50,136 nt of DNA from Vicinamibacteria bacterium (GTDB lineage: Bacteria; Acidobacteriota; Vicinamibacteria; Vicinamibacterales; UBA8438), in NCBI GenBank assembly GCA_022820825.1, contig JAJEEU010000068.1, forward strand, positions 1-50,136, in the 5' to 3' direction. How positions within the stretch are numbered: the stretch's first letter is position 1; every line of letters starts with the position of its first letter. The position numbers and the translations under genes are program-made. A model generated the notes under the pieces. It was given only the letters and a program-made list of their open reading frames with translations, ran no database searches and was not told where the DNA came from. Shown here piece after piece: positions 8,023-16,360 of the stretch.

Positions 8023-9054
8023 CTAGCCGGCGCCCGGGGTCAGCCGCCGCCAGGTGATCATCCCGTTCCAGTCGGGGTTTGCGGGCGGCGGGTCCTGCAC
8101 CCCGGCGGTCGTCAGGAAGCGCAGCACCATGTCGTCGCCGACGAACTCGAAGAACCGCTGCGCGTCCGTATCGAGGCCGGTCCGCCGCTCCGCCTGCGGC
8201 TGATCCGTCAGATCGAGCGTATGACCGATGCGGTGGTGAATGAAGTAGCTGTCTTCCTCGTCGACCGTGAACGGACCGTAGTAGCTGGTGTAGGAGGCGG
8301 CGGACGCCTGCGCCTCCGCCGGCGTCGGCTCGGGGCCGGCGTAGGCCGGGCGGTTCGGGTCCATCAGATGCACCATCATCTGCCCCGCCGCCGTGTAGAT
8401 GATGAAACCCGGCCGGATCGGCGGATTGTCGGTCGTGTCGCCGGCGTTCGGCACGTGCCGCCAGAAGCCGATCACGCGCTCGTGCGTCGGCGTCAGCTCC
8501 GCCAGATCCGGCATGCGCTGCCAGATCGTGGTCGGCGTCGCGCCGTTGTCCAGGGGCGGCAACTCCAGGGTAAGCTGATCGCCCGCCACGCTCAGCGGCA
8601 TCGAATAGGTGGTGCCCGTCAGACCCGGATCGCGGCTGCCGACGAACCGCACGTCCAGCGCGTTGCCGCCGTCGTCCAGCGTGTAAATCCCGAACATCGC
8701 CGTATAACCGTAGAGGTCGGCCACGGCCTGCTCCTCGGTCGGTTCCTCGTACTTCGGTCGGCCCTGCTCCATGATCGCCAGGCCGAAATGGCCGGCGCCG
8801 TCGAAGATGAGACGGCCCACCGCGCCCGGCTGTCCCAGCGCCGGACCGTCAGGCGCCGGCAGCGCAGCGCCGGACGCATCGCGCAGCTCCACCGAGGCCA
8901 GATCCCAACTGCCGACGTGCGGCGGCGCGGGCTCCGCTGCCGGCGGCGGCGCCTCCGGCGCGGACGCCTCCTCCATCGGCGGACCGCCGCCGCACCCGGC
9001 GAGCAGCCCGGCAACCCCAAGAATTCCGAGTGTGCTCACCCAATTGGTTCGCAT
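8023..9054 (-). CDS. Lipocalin-like domain lipoprotein (two domains)
   Basis: 343 aa. The signal peptide ends LLAGC, a canonical lipobox with Cys near residue 21, followed by a Pro/Ala/Glu linker. Two similar halves follow. The first begins VGSWDLASVELRD and contains GRLIFDGAGHFGLAIME. The second begins VIGFWRHVPN and contains GFIIYTAAGQMMVHLMD. This matches the lipocalin-like domain (PF13924-type) found in many secreted proteins. It probably binds a small hydrophobic ligand at the membrane surface; that is family inference. It lies 48 bp upstream of the PQQ gene and 6 bp after the VOC gene, in the same operon. Confidence 0.75.
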   Translation of the reverse strand: MRTNWVSTLGILGVAGLLAGCGGGPPMEEASAPEAPPPAAEPAPPHVGSWDLASVELRDASGAALPAPDGPALGQPGAVGRLIFDGAGHFGLAIMEQGRPKYEEPTEEQAVADLYGYTAMFGIYTLDDGGNALDVRFVGSRDPGLTGTTYSMPLSVAGDQLTLELPPLDNGATPTTIWQRMPDLAELTPTHERVIGFWRHVPNAGDTTDNPPIRPGFIIYTAAGQMMVHLMDPNRPAYAGPEPTPAEAQASAASYTSYYGPFTVDEEDSYFIHHRIGHTLDLTDQPQAERRTGLDTDAQRFFEFVGDDMVLRFLTTAGVQDPPPANPDWNGMITWRRLTPGAG

Positions 9055-9060
9055 GATGTT

Positions 9061-9921
9061 CTAGTAGGCCCCAAGCCCTTCGGTCAGCTCGATGCGGGTG
9101 CCCCAGGGATCGGTGACGAAGGCCACGCCCAGCTTGACGGCATCGGAGTAGAAGTACTCGCCGTCGAGCTCGATGCCCTTCGCCTCGAGCTCCTTGCAGA
9201 ACTCTTCCAGGTTGCGGATCTCGAAACCGATGTGGTCGAGCGCCTTGGAGCGCGTCGGCTTGACCGGCGTGTCGGAGCCCGAGAACGTCAGGTTGACGCC
9301 CGGCAGGTCCGCCGCCTGGAACGACCCGCGCATGCCGGGCACGGCGCCGAACGCCCGCGCGTACCACTCCTGCATCCCCGGCACGTCCGGCGTGGCGAAG
9401 TGGACGTGGTGCAGGGCTATGTCCCCGCTCATGGACTTGTCCTCGAACAGCTCCACCTTGATGCCGTCGGGCGCCATGACGAATGCCACGTAGGTGTTCT
9501 GGTTCGGGATGTGCCCCAGGCCGTCCTCGTCGACGTTCACGGCCGGCGGAAGGTCCTCACGGCTCACGATCGGATAGCCGGCTTCCTTGACCTTGTTCAC
9601 GGTCGCCCGCAGGTCCGGCACCTTGAAGCCGATGTGGTTGACGGACGTGCCGCGCGTGCCGCCGGACGGCACCCGCTCGCTCAGCAACACCACCACGTTC
9701 GGGAACCGGATGACCGGCACGGGCACCGAACCCAGGTTGCCCGCATCCTCGCCGCCGAGCGTGTCCACCCAGAACTTCTTCTGCACGTCGATGCTGCTGA
9801 CGTAGAAGTGATGGTGGCCGTAGACGACCGGCCCGTCCAGCGTTACCTGGCCGAACGCCGTGGACGCGCCCGCTCCGACGATCAGCAACGCCCCAATCAG
9901 ACACGCAATCTGCCTTCGCAT
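9061..9921 (-). CDS. Secreted double VOC-domain protein (glyoxalase/dioxygenase fold)
   Basis: 286 aa with an N-terminal signal peptide (MRRQIACLIGALLIVGAGAS, ending near residue 25). Two VOC domains are visible: about 30-160 (YGHHHFYVSSIDVQKKFW, then NHIGFKVPDLRATVNKV and VAFVMAPDGIKVELFE) and about 165-285 (LHHVHFATPDVPGMQEWY, then DHIGFEIRNLEEF and VAFVTDPWGTRIELTE). His and Glu at the usual metal positions are kept in both, so metal-dependent lyase, dioxygenase or isomerase chemistry in the periplasm is plausible. Export is unusual for this fold. It lies between the cyclase and lipocalin genes, with 6-25 bp gaps. Confidence 0.82.
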   Translation of the reverse strand: MRRQIACLIGALLIVGAGASTAFGQVTLDGPVVYGHHHFYVSSIDVQKKFWVDTLGGEDAGNLGSVPVPVIRFPNVVVLLSERVPSGGTRGTSVNHIGFKVPDLRATVNKVKEAGYPIVSREDLPPAVNVDEDGLGHIPNQNTYVAFVMAPDGIKVELFEDKSMSGDIALHHVHFATPDVPGMQEWYARAFGAVPGMRGSFQAADLPGVNLTFSGSDTPVKPTRSKALDHIGFEIRNLEEFCKELEAKGIELDGEYFYSDAVKLGVAFVTDPWGTRIELTEGLGAY

Positions 9922-9946
9922 CTCTCGCTCCTTGGATGGGGGCGGA

Positions 9947-10909
9947 CTAGAACACCGCGATCGGATTGATCGCCGAGCCCGCCCCGTTGGACACGACCTC
10001 CGGGGAGGCCATGAACATGAATTCCCAGCGGTTCAGCTCGTTGGCCGTCTGCGACAGCTCCTCGAGCGCCATGTTGTCGAACAGGTGCACCCCGAGCGAA
10101 ACGAGCGTGAAGAAATGGATCGGGATGGCGACGCCCTCTATCTGGCCGCCTTCCTGCGGCACGTCCGAGCCGAGCAGGGCGATGTCGCGCTCCTTCAGGA
10201 ACGGAATGAGCGACGGATGGTAGCCGCCCATCTGCCCCACGTCGCGGCCCGTGCGCAGGAACAGCGCGTCGCCCGACGAGATCGTGATGCCGGTCTCCGC
10301 CTCCCAGGCCTCGATGTCGGCGCGGCGCACGGCCATGCCCGGCATGTCGAGCAGGACGCCGCGCGTCACGAGCCCGCCGCGGAGGTTGATGATCCCCATG
10401 GCGGTGCAGCCGTCCGCCTCGGACGCCACGTCCAGGAAGTTTCGCCCGTTGTACACCTGGCCGTTGTACGACACGTGGCACAGCGCGTCGAGGTGGGAGA
10501 CGCTGCCGCCGTGGTACTCGATCTCGTAGCGCTCCCAGAAGTAGCCGTTCTCGGTGTCGATGCCGAACACGTTGCGGATGGAGCCCTCGAGCACGGGCGC
10601 CCGGTTGGCGCTGGCCGCGTCCGGATTCTCCAGCCGGTCGATGTCCACGATGCGCGACAGGGAGGCCGTCCGGCCGGACTCGACCAACCGCGCCGCCTCC
10701 ACCCGCTTGGCGGGCGTGATCAGGTTGACCGCGCCGAGCTGATCGTCGTCGCCCCAGCGGCCCCAGTTCGACAGCTCCGTCATCCACGTGTCGAACTGCT
10801 CCTTCGTCACCTCGCCGCCCTGCTCGCCCTGCGCGTCGCCGCCCGAGCAGGCGCCGAACCCGACCATCGCGGCCAGGACCAGACCCAACGTCAACAATGT
10901 CGCTCGCAT
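9947..10909 (-). CDS. Cyclase-family lipoprotein (kynurenine formamidase-like, PF04199)
   Basis: 320 aa from ATG 10909. The signal peptide ends GFGAC, giving a lipoprotein Cys near residue 20. The family's metal motif appears as SHLDALCH around residue 137-144 (H-x-D-x-x-x-H), with further acidic and His residues downstream. Members hydrolyse cyclic amides or formamides, or cyclise small acids, using Mn or Zn. NWGRWGDDDQLGAVNLITP near residue 47 is a typical bacterial cyclase-family opening. It sits 15 bp after the PQQ gene in a six-gene operon. A role in cleaving an oxidised lactone-like product made by the quinoproteins is plausible but inferred. Confidence 0.82.
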   Translation of the reverse strand: MRATLLTLGLVLAAMVGFGACSGGDAQGEQGGEVTKEQFDTWMTELSNWGRWGDDDQLGAVNLITPAKRVEAARLVESGRTASLSRIVDIDRLENPDAASANRAPVLEGSIRNVFGIDTENGYFWERYEIEYHGGSVSHLDALCHVSYNGQVYNGRNFLDVASEADGCTAMGIINLRGGLVTRGVLLDMPGMAVRRADIEAWEAETGITISSGDALFLRTGRDVGQMGGYHPSLIPFLKERDIALLGSDVPQEGGQIEGVAIPIHFFTLVSLGVHLFDNMALEELSQTANELNRWEFMFMASPEVVSNGAGSAINPIAVF

Positions 10910-10924
10910 GGTTACCTCTCCATT

Positions 10925-12961
10925 TCATGAAGGCAGCGTGAACGCGATGAGCTCCGGCACCCGCCCGCCGACCGTCAGCGCGATGTATTGCCGGCCGTCG
11001 AGCATGTAGGTCATCGGCGTGCCGAGCGCGCCGCCCGGCAGGTCGACGGATCCCACGATCTCCCCCGTCGCCTTGTCGTACGCCACCAGCCGCGGTCCGC
11101 CGTTGCTGCCGCCCGCCGTCAACGCGTTGATCAGCAGCGTCTTCGTCAGCACCGGCCCGCCCCGGCCGTCGCCGCCCCGCGGCGGCAGATCCAGGTCGCG
11201 CAGCATGGGCAGGTTGCGGTAGCGGTCGCCGTCGCCCAGCGGCGTCATCCACACGTGCTCGCCGCGGTGCATGTCGATGGCGGTCATCCGCGAGTACGGC
11301 GGCTTCCACAACGGCAGCCCCTGCGGCATCGTCGGCCCGCCGCCGCCCGGCCCCCAGCGCCAGATGTAGCGCATGGTGGCGCCGCTGTCCGGATCGATCT
11401 CGGCGTACGGGATCACCGAGTGGTTGTTGACCGACGGGACGTACAGCATCCCGGTGTCGGGATCGACCGCCGCGCCGGACCAGTTGGCGCCGCCGCCGAC
11501 GCTCGGACGGATGAGCGTCCCCTGCGTCGTGTTCGGCGTGAAGATCGGACCCAGCCGGTAGCCTTCCACCGCCTCGATCGCCATCTGTCGTATCTCGGGC
11601 GTGAAGTCCACCAGGTCGTCGATGGACGTGCCCTGGTACTCGAATGCCGGCGGCTTCGTGGGAAACGGCTGCGTCGGGGACGGCACCTCGCCGACCAGGT
11701 CGGTGTCGGTCGGCACCGGCCGCTCCTCGATCGGCCACACCGGATCGCCCGTAACGCGGTCGAAGGTGTAGATGAACCCCTGCTTGCTCGGCTGCGCCAC
11801 CGCCTTGATGGCCCGCCCGTCCACGACGATGTCCATGAGGTTGGGCGCCGACGCGAAGTCGTAATCCCAGAGTCCGTGGTGCACGCCCTGGAAGTGCCAT
11901 ACGCGCTGCCCGGTCTCGATGTCGACTGCGACGAGGCTCTCGGCGAACAGGTTGTCGCCGGGCCGGTGGCCGCCGTAGTAGTCGCCGGTCGGCGTGCCCG
12001 TCGGCAGGTACACGTAACCCAGCTCGTCGTCGCCGCTCATCAGCGACCAGACGTTGGCCGCGCCCGAATAACGCCAGGACTGGTTCAGCCAGGTATCGGC
12101 GCCGTACTCGTCCGCGCTGTTGGGAATGGTGTGGAAGTCCCACTTGTGACGACCGGTCCGGACGTCGTAGGCGCGCACCCAGCCCGGGGGCATCTCCTTG
12201 TCCTGGATCATGTCGGTCATCGACGAGCCGATCACGACCGTGTCGCGCACCACGATCGGCGGTGACTGCGACGACAGCGCCAGCAGGTTCTGCACCGTCC
12301 GCGACTCGCGGCTCGCGCGCGGGATGCCCTGCATGAGGTCGATGCGCCCGCCGTCGCCGAAGTCGGCCGCCGGTTGGCCGGTCTGCGCGTCGACGGCGAT
12401 CAGGTAGCCGTCCCCGGTGGCCCAGACGATGCGCGCCTGGTCGCCGTCCTCCCAGTACGCCACGCCCCGGTGGCGCCAGGGAATCACCGCCGGCGTGCCC
12501 GATTCGTACGCCTTCGGGTCGAACGACCAGAGCGTCTCGCCGGTGCGGGCGTCCACCGCGGCCGCCTGGTAGAGCGGCGTGCTCAGGTAGAGCACGCCGT
12601 CGACCATGAGCGGGGTGGCGATCAGCAGCGACGTGCCGGGTCGGGGGCTGTAGAGCTCCGTCTCCCAGCGGTCCGGCTCCTCCCGCGCCAGCACCTCGAA
12701 CAGCTCCCGCGCGGGCGCCAGCCACGTGCCGCCGCCGTCGCTGCGGGCCAGGTGGGTATCCACGGACCGCCAGCGCCACGCGATCTCCAGATCCTCGAAG
12801 TTCTCCTCCGTGATCTGGTCGAGCGGCGAGTACTTGGTGCTGCCGATGTCGGCCCCGTAGCTGCGCCATTCGCCGTTCGTGGCGCCGTGCTGCGCGGCCG
12901 CCGGCGCGGCAAGCAGGCCCAGGACGGCCAGCGCGCCGCCAAACGCTATGTACTGCCGCAT
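10925..12961 (-). CDS. PQQ-dependent dehydrogenase (glucose dehydrogenase-like propeller)
   Basis: 678 aa from ATG 12961. A signal peptide (MRQYIAFGGALAVLGLLAAP, ending AAAQ) leads into EWRSYGADIGSTKYSPLDQI. Repeated propeller motifs (DARTGETLWSF, DAQTGQPAADFGDGGRIDL, DIETGQRVWHFQ) and the active-site loop VHHGLWDYDFASAPNLMDI match the paralog at 5911-7974, to which it is clearly related along its length. No heme motif is present. TATAGT on the minus strand (12971-12976) ends 9 nt before the ATG and there is no ribosome site, which suggests an internal, near-leaderless promoter. The upstream gene ends only 25 bp away, so readthrough transcription is also likely. Confidence 0.88.
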   Translation of the reverse strand: MRQYIAFGGALAVLGLLAAPAAAQHGATNGEWRSYGADIGSTKYSPLDQITEENFEDLEIAWRWRSVDTHLARSDGGGTWLAPARELFEVLAREEPDRWETELYSPRPGTSLLIATPLMVDGVLYLSTPLYQAAAVDARTGETLWSFDPKAYESGTPAVIPWRHRGVAYWEDGDQARIVWATGDGYLIAVDAQTGQPAADFGDGGRIDLMQGIPRASRESRTVQNLLALSSQSPPIVVRDTVVIGSSMTDMIQDKEMPPGWVRAYDVRTGRHKWDFHTIPNSADEYGADTWLNQSWRYSGAANVWSLMSGDDELGYVYLPTGTPTGDYYGGHRPGDNLFAESLVAVDIETGQRVWHFQGVHHGLWDYDFASAPNLMDIVVDGRAIKAVAQPSKQGFIYTFDRVTGDPVWPIEERPVPTDTDLVGEVPSPTQPFPTKPPAFEYQGTSIDDLVDFTPEIRQMAIEAVEGYRLGPIFTPNTTQGTLIRPSVGGGANWSGAAVDPDTGMLYVPSVNNHSVIPYAEIDPDSGATMRYIWRWGPGGGGPTMPQGLPLWKPPYSRMTAIDMHRGEHVWMTPLGDGDRYRNLPMLRDLDLPPRGGDGRGGPVLTKTLLINALTAGGSNGGPRLVAYDKATGEIVGSVDLPGGALGTPMTYMLDGRQYIALTVGGRVPELIAFTLPS

Positions 12962-12986
12962 GAAGGCGGTACTATATCAGCCCGAA

Positions 12987-14258
12987 TCACCGCGAACCGA
13001 GCGCCCGGCGCTCGCGCTCCGCGGTGCGGTTGCCGGGATCCAGGCGCAGCGCCTCGGCGTAGCTCTCGCGCGCCGCCGCCAGCTCGCCCAGCTCGCGCTG
13101 CGCGCGCGCCGCGGCAATCCAGTCGCGGGCCCGTTGGCGCTGCCAGGCCTGGCCAATCTGGTCCAGGCGGGTCGGCTGCAGGTTCGCCAGCCGCTCGTAG
13201 TAGGCGGCCGCCTGCGCGAAGTCCCCGGCGCCGCGGTACGTCTCCGCCAGCAGCCGCAGGGTGTCCTCGCTCACCGCTTCGTCGCGGAACGACGCCAGCA
13301 GCCCGTCGAGCTCGGCCTCCGTGACGGCGCCCCGGAACAGCCGCCGCAGCCGCCCGTCCTGGTCGAAGACGAACGTTGCGGGGAGCGCCGCCGCTTCCTC
13401 GGTCCCGAAGAAGCGTTCCATCAGGTCGTCGTCGGTGAGGAACTGCGGGTACGGAATCGCGAACCGGTCGATCGAGTCGCGCACGGAATCCAGGTCGTCG
13501 AGCTCGACGCTGACGCCCGCGAAGTCGACCTCGCCGTCATAGCGCCCGGCCAGCTCGACCAGTTGCGGCAGTTCCACGTTGCACGGCGCGCACCACGGCG
13601 CCCAGAAGTTGATGACCGCCGGCCGTCCCACGGCCAGCGGCGCACGGTCGCCGTCCAGCACCTGCGCCACGACGGCCGGCGACGGCGACCCGGTGACCGT
13701 AGGCCGCGAGCCGTCGGACCAGCGCTGCAACCGCTCGTCCGACACCGCGCCGGCGGCCTGGTCCACGACGAGCAGCCGATCGACCGGCAGGTCGCGCCAC
13801 GTGCCGGTCTCGCCCGACGGCCAGCGCACCTCCAGAGTGTCGACAGTCGTTGCGTCGCCCAGTCCGAAATGCAGGTCGAGCGGCACCTGCGCCCGGAACC
13901 CCTCCGTCAGCTTGACGAAGTCGCGCCGCGTCACCCCCGCGGCGCGCACCGTGACCCGCGCGCCCAGCGCTTCCGCCGGCGACCCGCGCGGCGCCAGCCG
14001 CACCCGCGCGAAGCGGCGCGGCGCGGAGGTGTTCTCCAGCAGCTTGAGCCCGCGCAGCGTCAGCAGGGCCAGGTCGAGGTCGCCGTCCCCGTCGATGTCG
14101 ACCGGCGCCGCCGCCCGCCCGTCGTGGTCGTCGTCGAGCCCGAAGACGTACGCGGCCTGGACGAAGCGGTCGCTGCCGCCATCCGGCCGGTAGAAGAGCC
14201 GGTCCCGCTCGTAGCCGCTGAACGATCCCCGGAACTCGCGCGCCTGGTCCTCGATCAC
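12987..14258 (-). CDS. ASPIC/UnbV - TlpA thioredoxin - TPR protein, 3' part of an interrupted gene
   Basis: This is the distal part of the reading frame that starts at 16085. Both parts are in the same frame and are separated by a single TGA at 14325-14327. After the TGA the sequence continues in frame as TFFWRQVVADAEAIERD, so the coding sense really starts at 14324; 14258 is only the first start-like GTG. Domains: end of the FG-GAP propeller (DIDGDGDLDLALL), an ASPIC/UnbV module (ARVTVRAAGVTRRDFVKLTE), a TlpA-like thioredoxin fold with NFWAPWCAPCNVELPQL (redox CAPC), and C-terminal TPR-like helices. No second stop occurs in 423 codons, so the break is recent, suppressed or an error. Confidence 0.75.
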   Translation of the reverse strand: MIEDQAREFRGSFSGYERDRLFYRPDGGSDRFVQAAYVFGLDDDHDGRAAAPVDIDGDGDLDLALLTLRGLKLLENTSAPRRFARVRLAPRGSPAEALGARVTVRAAGVTRRDFVKLTEGFRAQVPLDLHFGLGDATTVDTLEVRWPSGETGTWRDLPVDRLLVVDQAAGAVSDERLQRWSDGSRPTVTGSPSPAVVAQVLDGDRAPLAVGRPAVINFWAPWCAPCNVELPQLVELAGRYDGEVDFAGVSVELDDLDSVRDSIDRFAIPYPQFLTDDDLMERFFGTEEAAALPATFVFDQDGRLRRLFRGAVTEAELDGLLASFRDEAVSEDTLRLLAETYRGAGDFAQAAAYYERLANLQPTRLDQIGQAWQRQRARDWIAAARAQRELGELAAARESYAEALRLDPGNRTAERERRALGSR

Positions 14259-14297
14259 CAGCTCCGGAGCGGCGTCCCGCTCGATGGCCTCGGCGTC

Positions 14298-14327
14298 GGC
14301 GACAACCTGTCGCCAGAAGAACGTTCA
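14298..14327 (-). other. In-frame TGA followed by a 17-nt hairpin
   Basis: On the minus strand TGA (14327-14325) is followed by 10 nt and then GGCGACA-GGT-TGTCGCC (14314-14298), a perfect 7-bp stem with a GGT loop. Spacing, length and a loop containing GGU resemble the minimal selenocysteine insertion hairpin of E. coli fdhF. However, the hairpin also encodes WRQVVA, which I believe is a conserved motif in this protein family, so the palindrome may be a by-product. Nonsense mutation, assembly error or readthrough are the other explanations. Confidence 0.5.
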
Positions 14328-16085
14328 GAAGTCCGGCGCTTCGGGATCCTCGTGGCTGGTGTTGCCGTTGGTGACGAAGATCTCCTTGTCGCCGTCGTTG
14401 TCCAGGTCGTAGAAGAGCGAGCCCCAGGCCCATCCGCCTTCGTTGACGCCGAGTGCCGCCGTGCGTTCGCTCCAGGCGCCCCGCTCTCCCGCCCGCGTGA
14501 AGAGCTGGTTGCCCCGCATTAGCACCTCGAGCTGCGCGCGCATCTCCTCGCCGACCGAGTCGGACAGCCGCACCACGCGGTGCCCCGCGTGCGAGTACAT
14601 GTTGGACAGGTAGATGCTCCACTCCCCCGAGTTGTCCCAGTCGGCCACGGTCACGCCCATCGTGTTGCCCGTGTCCCGGGTCAGCGGGTGGTCGTCGAGC
14701 GCGCGGAACGCACCGTCGCCGCGGTTGTCCCATACGACGTTGCGGCCGAAGTCGTTGCCTTCGAACAAATCCAGGTCGCCGTCGGCGTCGAAGTCGAAGA
14801 ACTGCGCCACGTAGGTGTAGCGCGTGCCCGTGATGCCGCGCGCGTCCGACTCCTCCGTGAAATGCAGCCCGCCGTGGTTGACGAACAGCAGGTTGTCGGC
14901 GCCGTCGTTCGCATCGACCCGGTTGAACACGCCGGGGCTGCCGGAGCGGTTCGTCTGGTAGCCGCCCAGGAAGATGTCGAGCCGGCCGTCGCCGTTCACG
15001 TCACCGGCCGCCATGAACTGGGCCTCGTTGCGCCGCACGCCGGGCGGGTTGTCGAAGGCCAGGGCGCGCGGCAGGTAGACCCACTCCCCGCCGCGCCGGG
15101 TGTGGATTCCCATCCACGCCTCCGCGTCCCGGTAGGTCATGCGGCTGCCCACGATCTCCTCGAGGCCGTCGCCGTCGAGGTCGACGAAGAGGTACTGGCT
15201 GGGAACGAGGCGGTTGTCGCCCACCGGCAGCGGCTCGCGCACGAAACCGCCGCGCCCGTCGTTGGCGAACAGGATGCTGTGGCGGGCGACCTCGGTGGCG
15301 ACGATGTCCCAGTAGCCGTCCCGGTTCCAGTCCACCACGCTGAGCGCCGAGTCGATCAGGCTCATGCCGGTGTCGGCCACCGCCTGCCGCAACTCGTCGT
15401 TCTCGGGAGAGCGGTTGAAGTGCAGGCCGACCGCGTCCGTGATGTCCTGGAACGGCGGCGCCGGGTTGTGCGCGCGGAACCCGTCCGTGACGTCCAGCCG
15501 GCGGATCCGCCAGGCGCCGGCGTCCGCCTTGACGACCTCGGCCGCCGCGGTCACCTCCAGAACGGTCCGGGCGCGCTGCCGATCGGCGCCGCCGAACTGC
15601 AGATGGGTGCGCACGAACGCCGCGTCCCCACCGGGCGCGAGCAGGAACTCGAACGCGTGCCAGGATGCGCGATCCACGGCGACCCACGGCTCCACGTTCG
15701 CGCGCAGTACAGCCAGCATCCCGTCGCGGTCGAGCACGGCAAGCTCGTCCGGCGGATAGCGCCGTATGTCCAGGAGTTCGTCCGCGACGGCACGGCCATC
15801 GGCGGGGCCCGGAAACCGGCCGCGGAAGTCGTCGGTCAGCGCGCTGGCCGCCAGCTCCCAGTCGAAGCGGCGCAGACCGGCGATGAAGGTCTGCTTGAGG
15901 CTCCCGGCGACGGCCGACTGCGTCTCCTCCGAGACGTCGACGTCGGTGACGTGGCGCGCCGGCGGGATCAGTGGGAAGCCCGCCTCGCCGCCAGGCTGCG
16001 CCTCCACCCGCGCCGCCGTCAGGTACAGCAGTGCGGCGAGACACATCGCGGCGCCAATGGAAATACGAGAGCTGTGCAGGGACAT
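14325..16085 (-). CDS. FG-GAP/VCBS repeat exported protein, 5' part of an interrupted gene
   Basis: 586 aa from ATG 16085, chosen because it gives a good signal peptide (MSLHSSRISIGAAMCLAALL, ending VEAQ). The sequence upstream in this frame is not protein-like. An NTF2-like or helical N-terminal domain (LKQTFIAGLRRFDWELAA, about residues 60-220) precedes FG-GAP calcium-type repeats: DLDGDGLEEIVG, DVNGDGRLDIFLGG, DFDADGDLDLFEG and DLDNDGDKEIFVTNG. The frame stops at TGA 14325 after EAPDF and continues in the same frame into the ASPIC/TlpA part, so the intact product would be about 1,030 residues. It heads the operon and TATACT lies about 40 nt upstream. CRTAC1-type proteins are exported; their role here is unknown. 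Confidence 0.78.
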   Translation of the reverse strand: MSLHSSRISIGAAMCLAALLYLTAARVEAQPGGEAGFPLIPPARHVTDVDVSEETQSAVAGSLKQTFIAGLRRFDWELAASALTDDFRGRFPGPADGRAVADELLDIRRYPPDELAVLDRDGMLAVLRANVEPWVAVDRASWHAFEFLLAPGGDAAFVRTHLQFGGADRQRARTVLEVTAAAEVVKADAGAWRIRRLDVTDGFRAHNPAPPFQDITDAVGLHFNRSPENDELRQAVADTGMSLIDSALSVVDWNRDGYWDIVATEVARHSILFANDGRGGFVREPLPVGDNRLVPSQYLFVDLDGDGLEEIVGSRMTYRDAEAWMGIHTRRGGEWVYLPRALAFDNPPGVRRNEAQFMAAGDVNGDGRLDIFLGGYQTNRSGSPGVFNRVDANDGADNLLFVNHGGLHFTEESDARGITGTRYTYVAQFFDFDADGDLDLFEGNDFGRNVVWDNRGDGAFRALDDHPLTRDTGNTMGVTVADWDNSGEWSIYLSNMYSHAGHRVVRLSDSVGEEMRAQLEVLMRGNQLFTRAGERGAWSERTAALGVNEGGWAWGSLFYDLDNDGDKEIFVTNGNTSHEDPEAPDF

Positions 16086-16180
16086 CAACGTTCTGCGCGC
16101 GCAACCACCGTCACGGTAATCCCGGCAGTATAGCGAGACGGACCCTGCGCCACCAGATTCCACGTCGCACCGCCCCGTAC

Positions 16181-16213
16181 AAAAAAGGGGGCGGAGCCAA
16201 TCGGCCCCGCCCG
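16181..16213 (-). terminator. Rho-independent terminator after the first TonB receptor
   Basis: Read on the minus strand, a GC-rich stem GGGCGGGGCC / GGCTCCGCCCC with a short loop is followed by six T. It lies 150 bp past the receptor stop and just before the next operon. Confidence 0.8.
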
Positions 16214-16360
16214 GGAGATTGCACCGGTTGACACTGGAGGGGACGGCAACCATCAACCAGCCGTCCCAAGGCCCGCACAGCGGGCCTCGGCAGGCCCGGC
16301 GCGGGGCTATGGGGCCCCGCTAGGGCCTGCCGGGGGTTTGGGGCGAAGCCCCATCTAACG

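Noticed and set aside
6370..9969. 1,199-codon open frame on the plus strand across the PQQ and lipocalin genes
   Set aside because: It is antisense to genes with clear motifs and signal peptides. Its translation is Arg/Val/His-rich noise, as expected from the opposite strand of GC-rich coding DNA. Similar long antisense frames elsewhere were dropped for the same reason.
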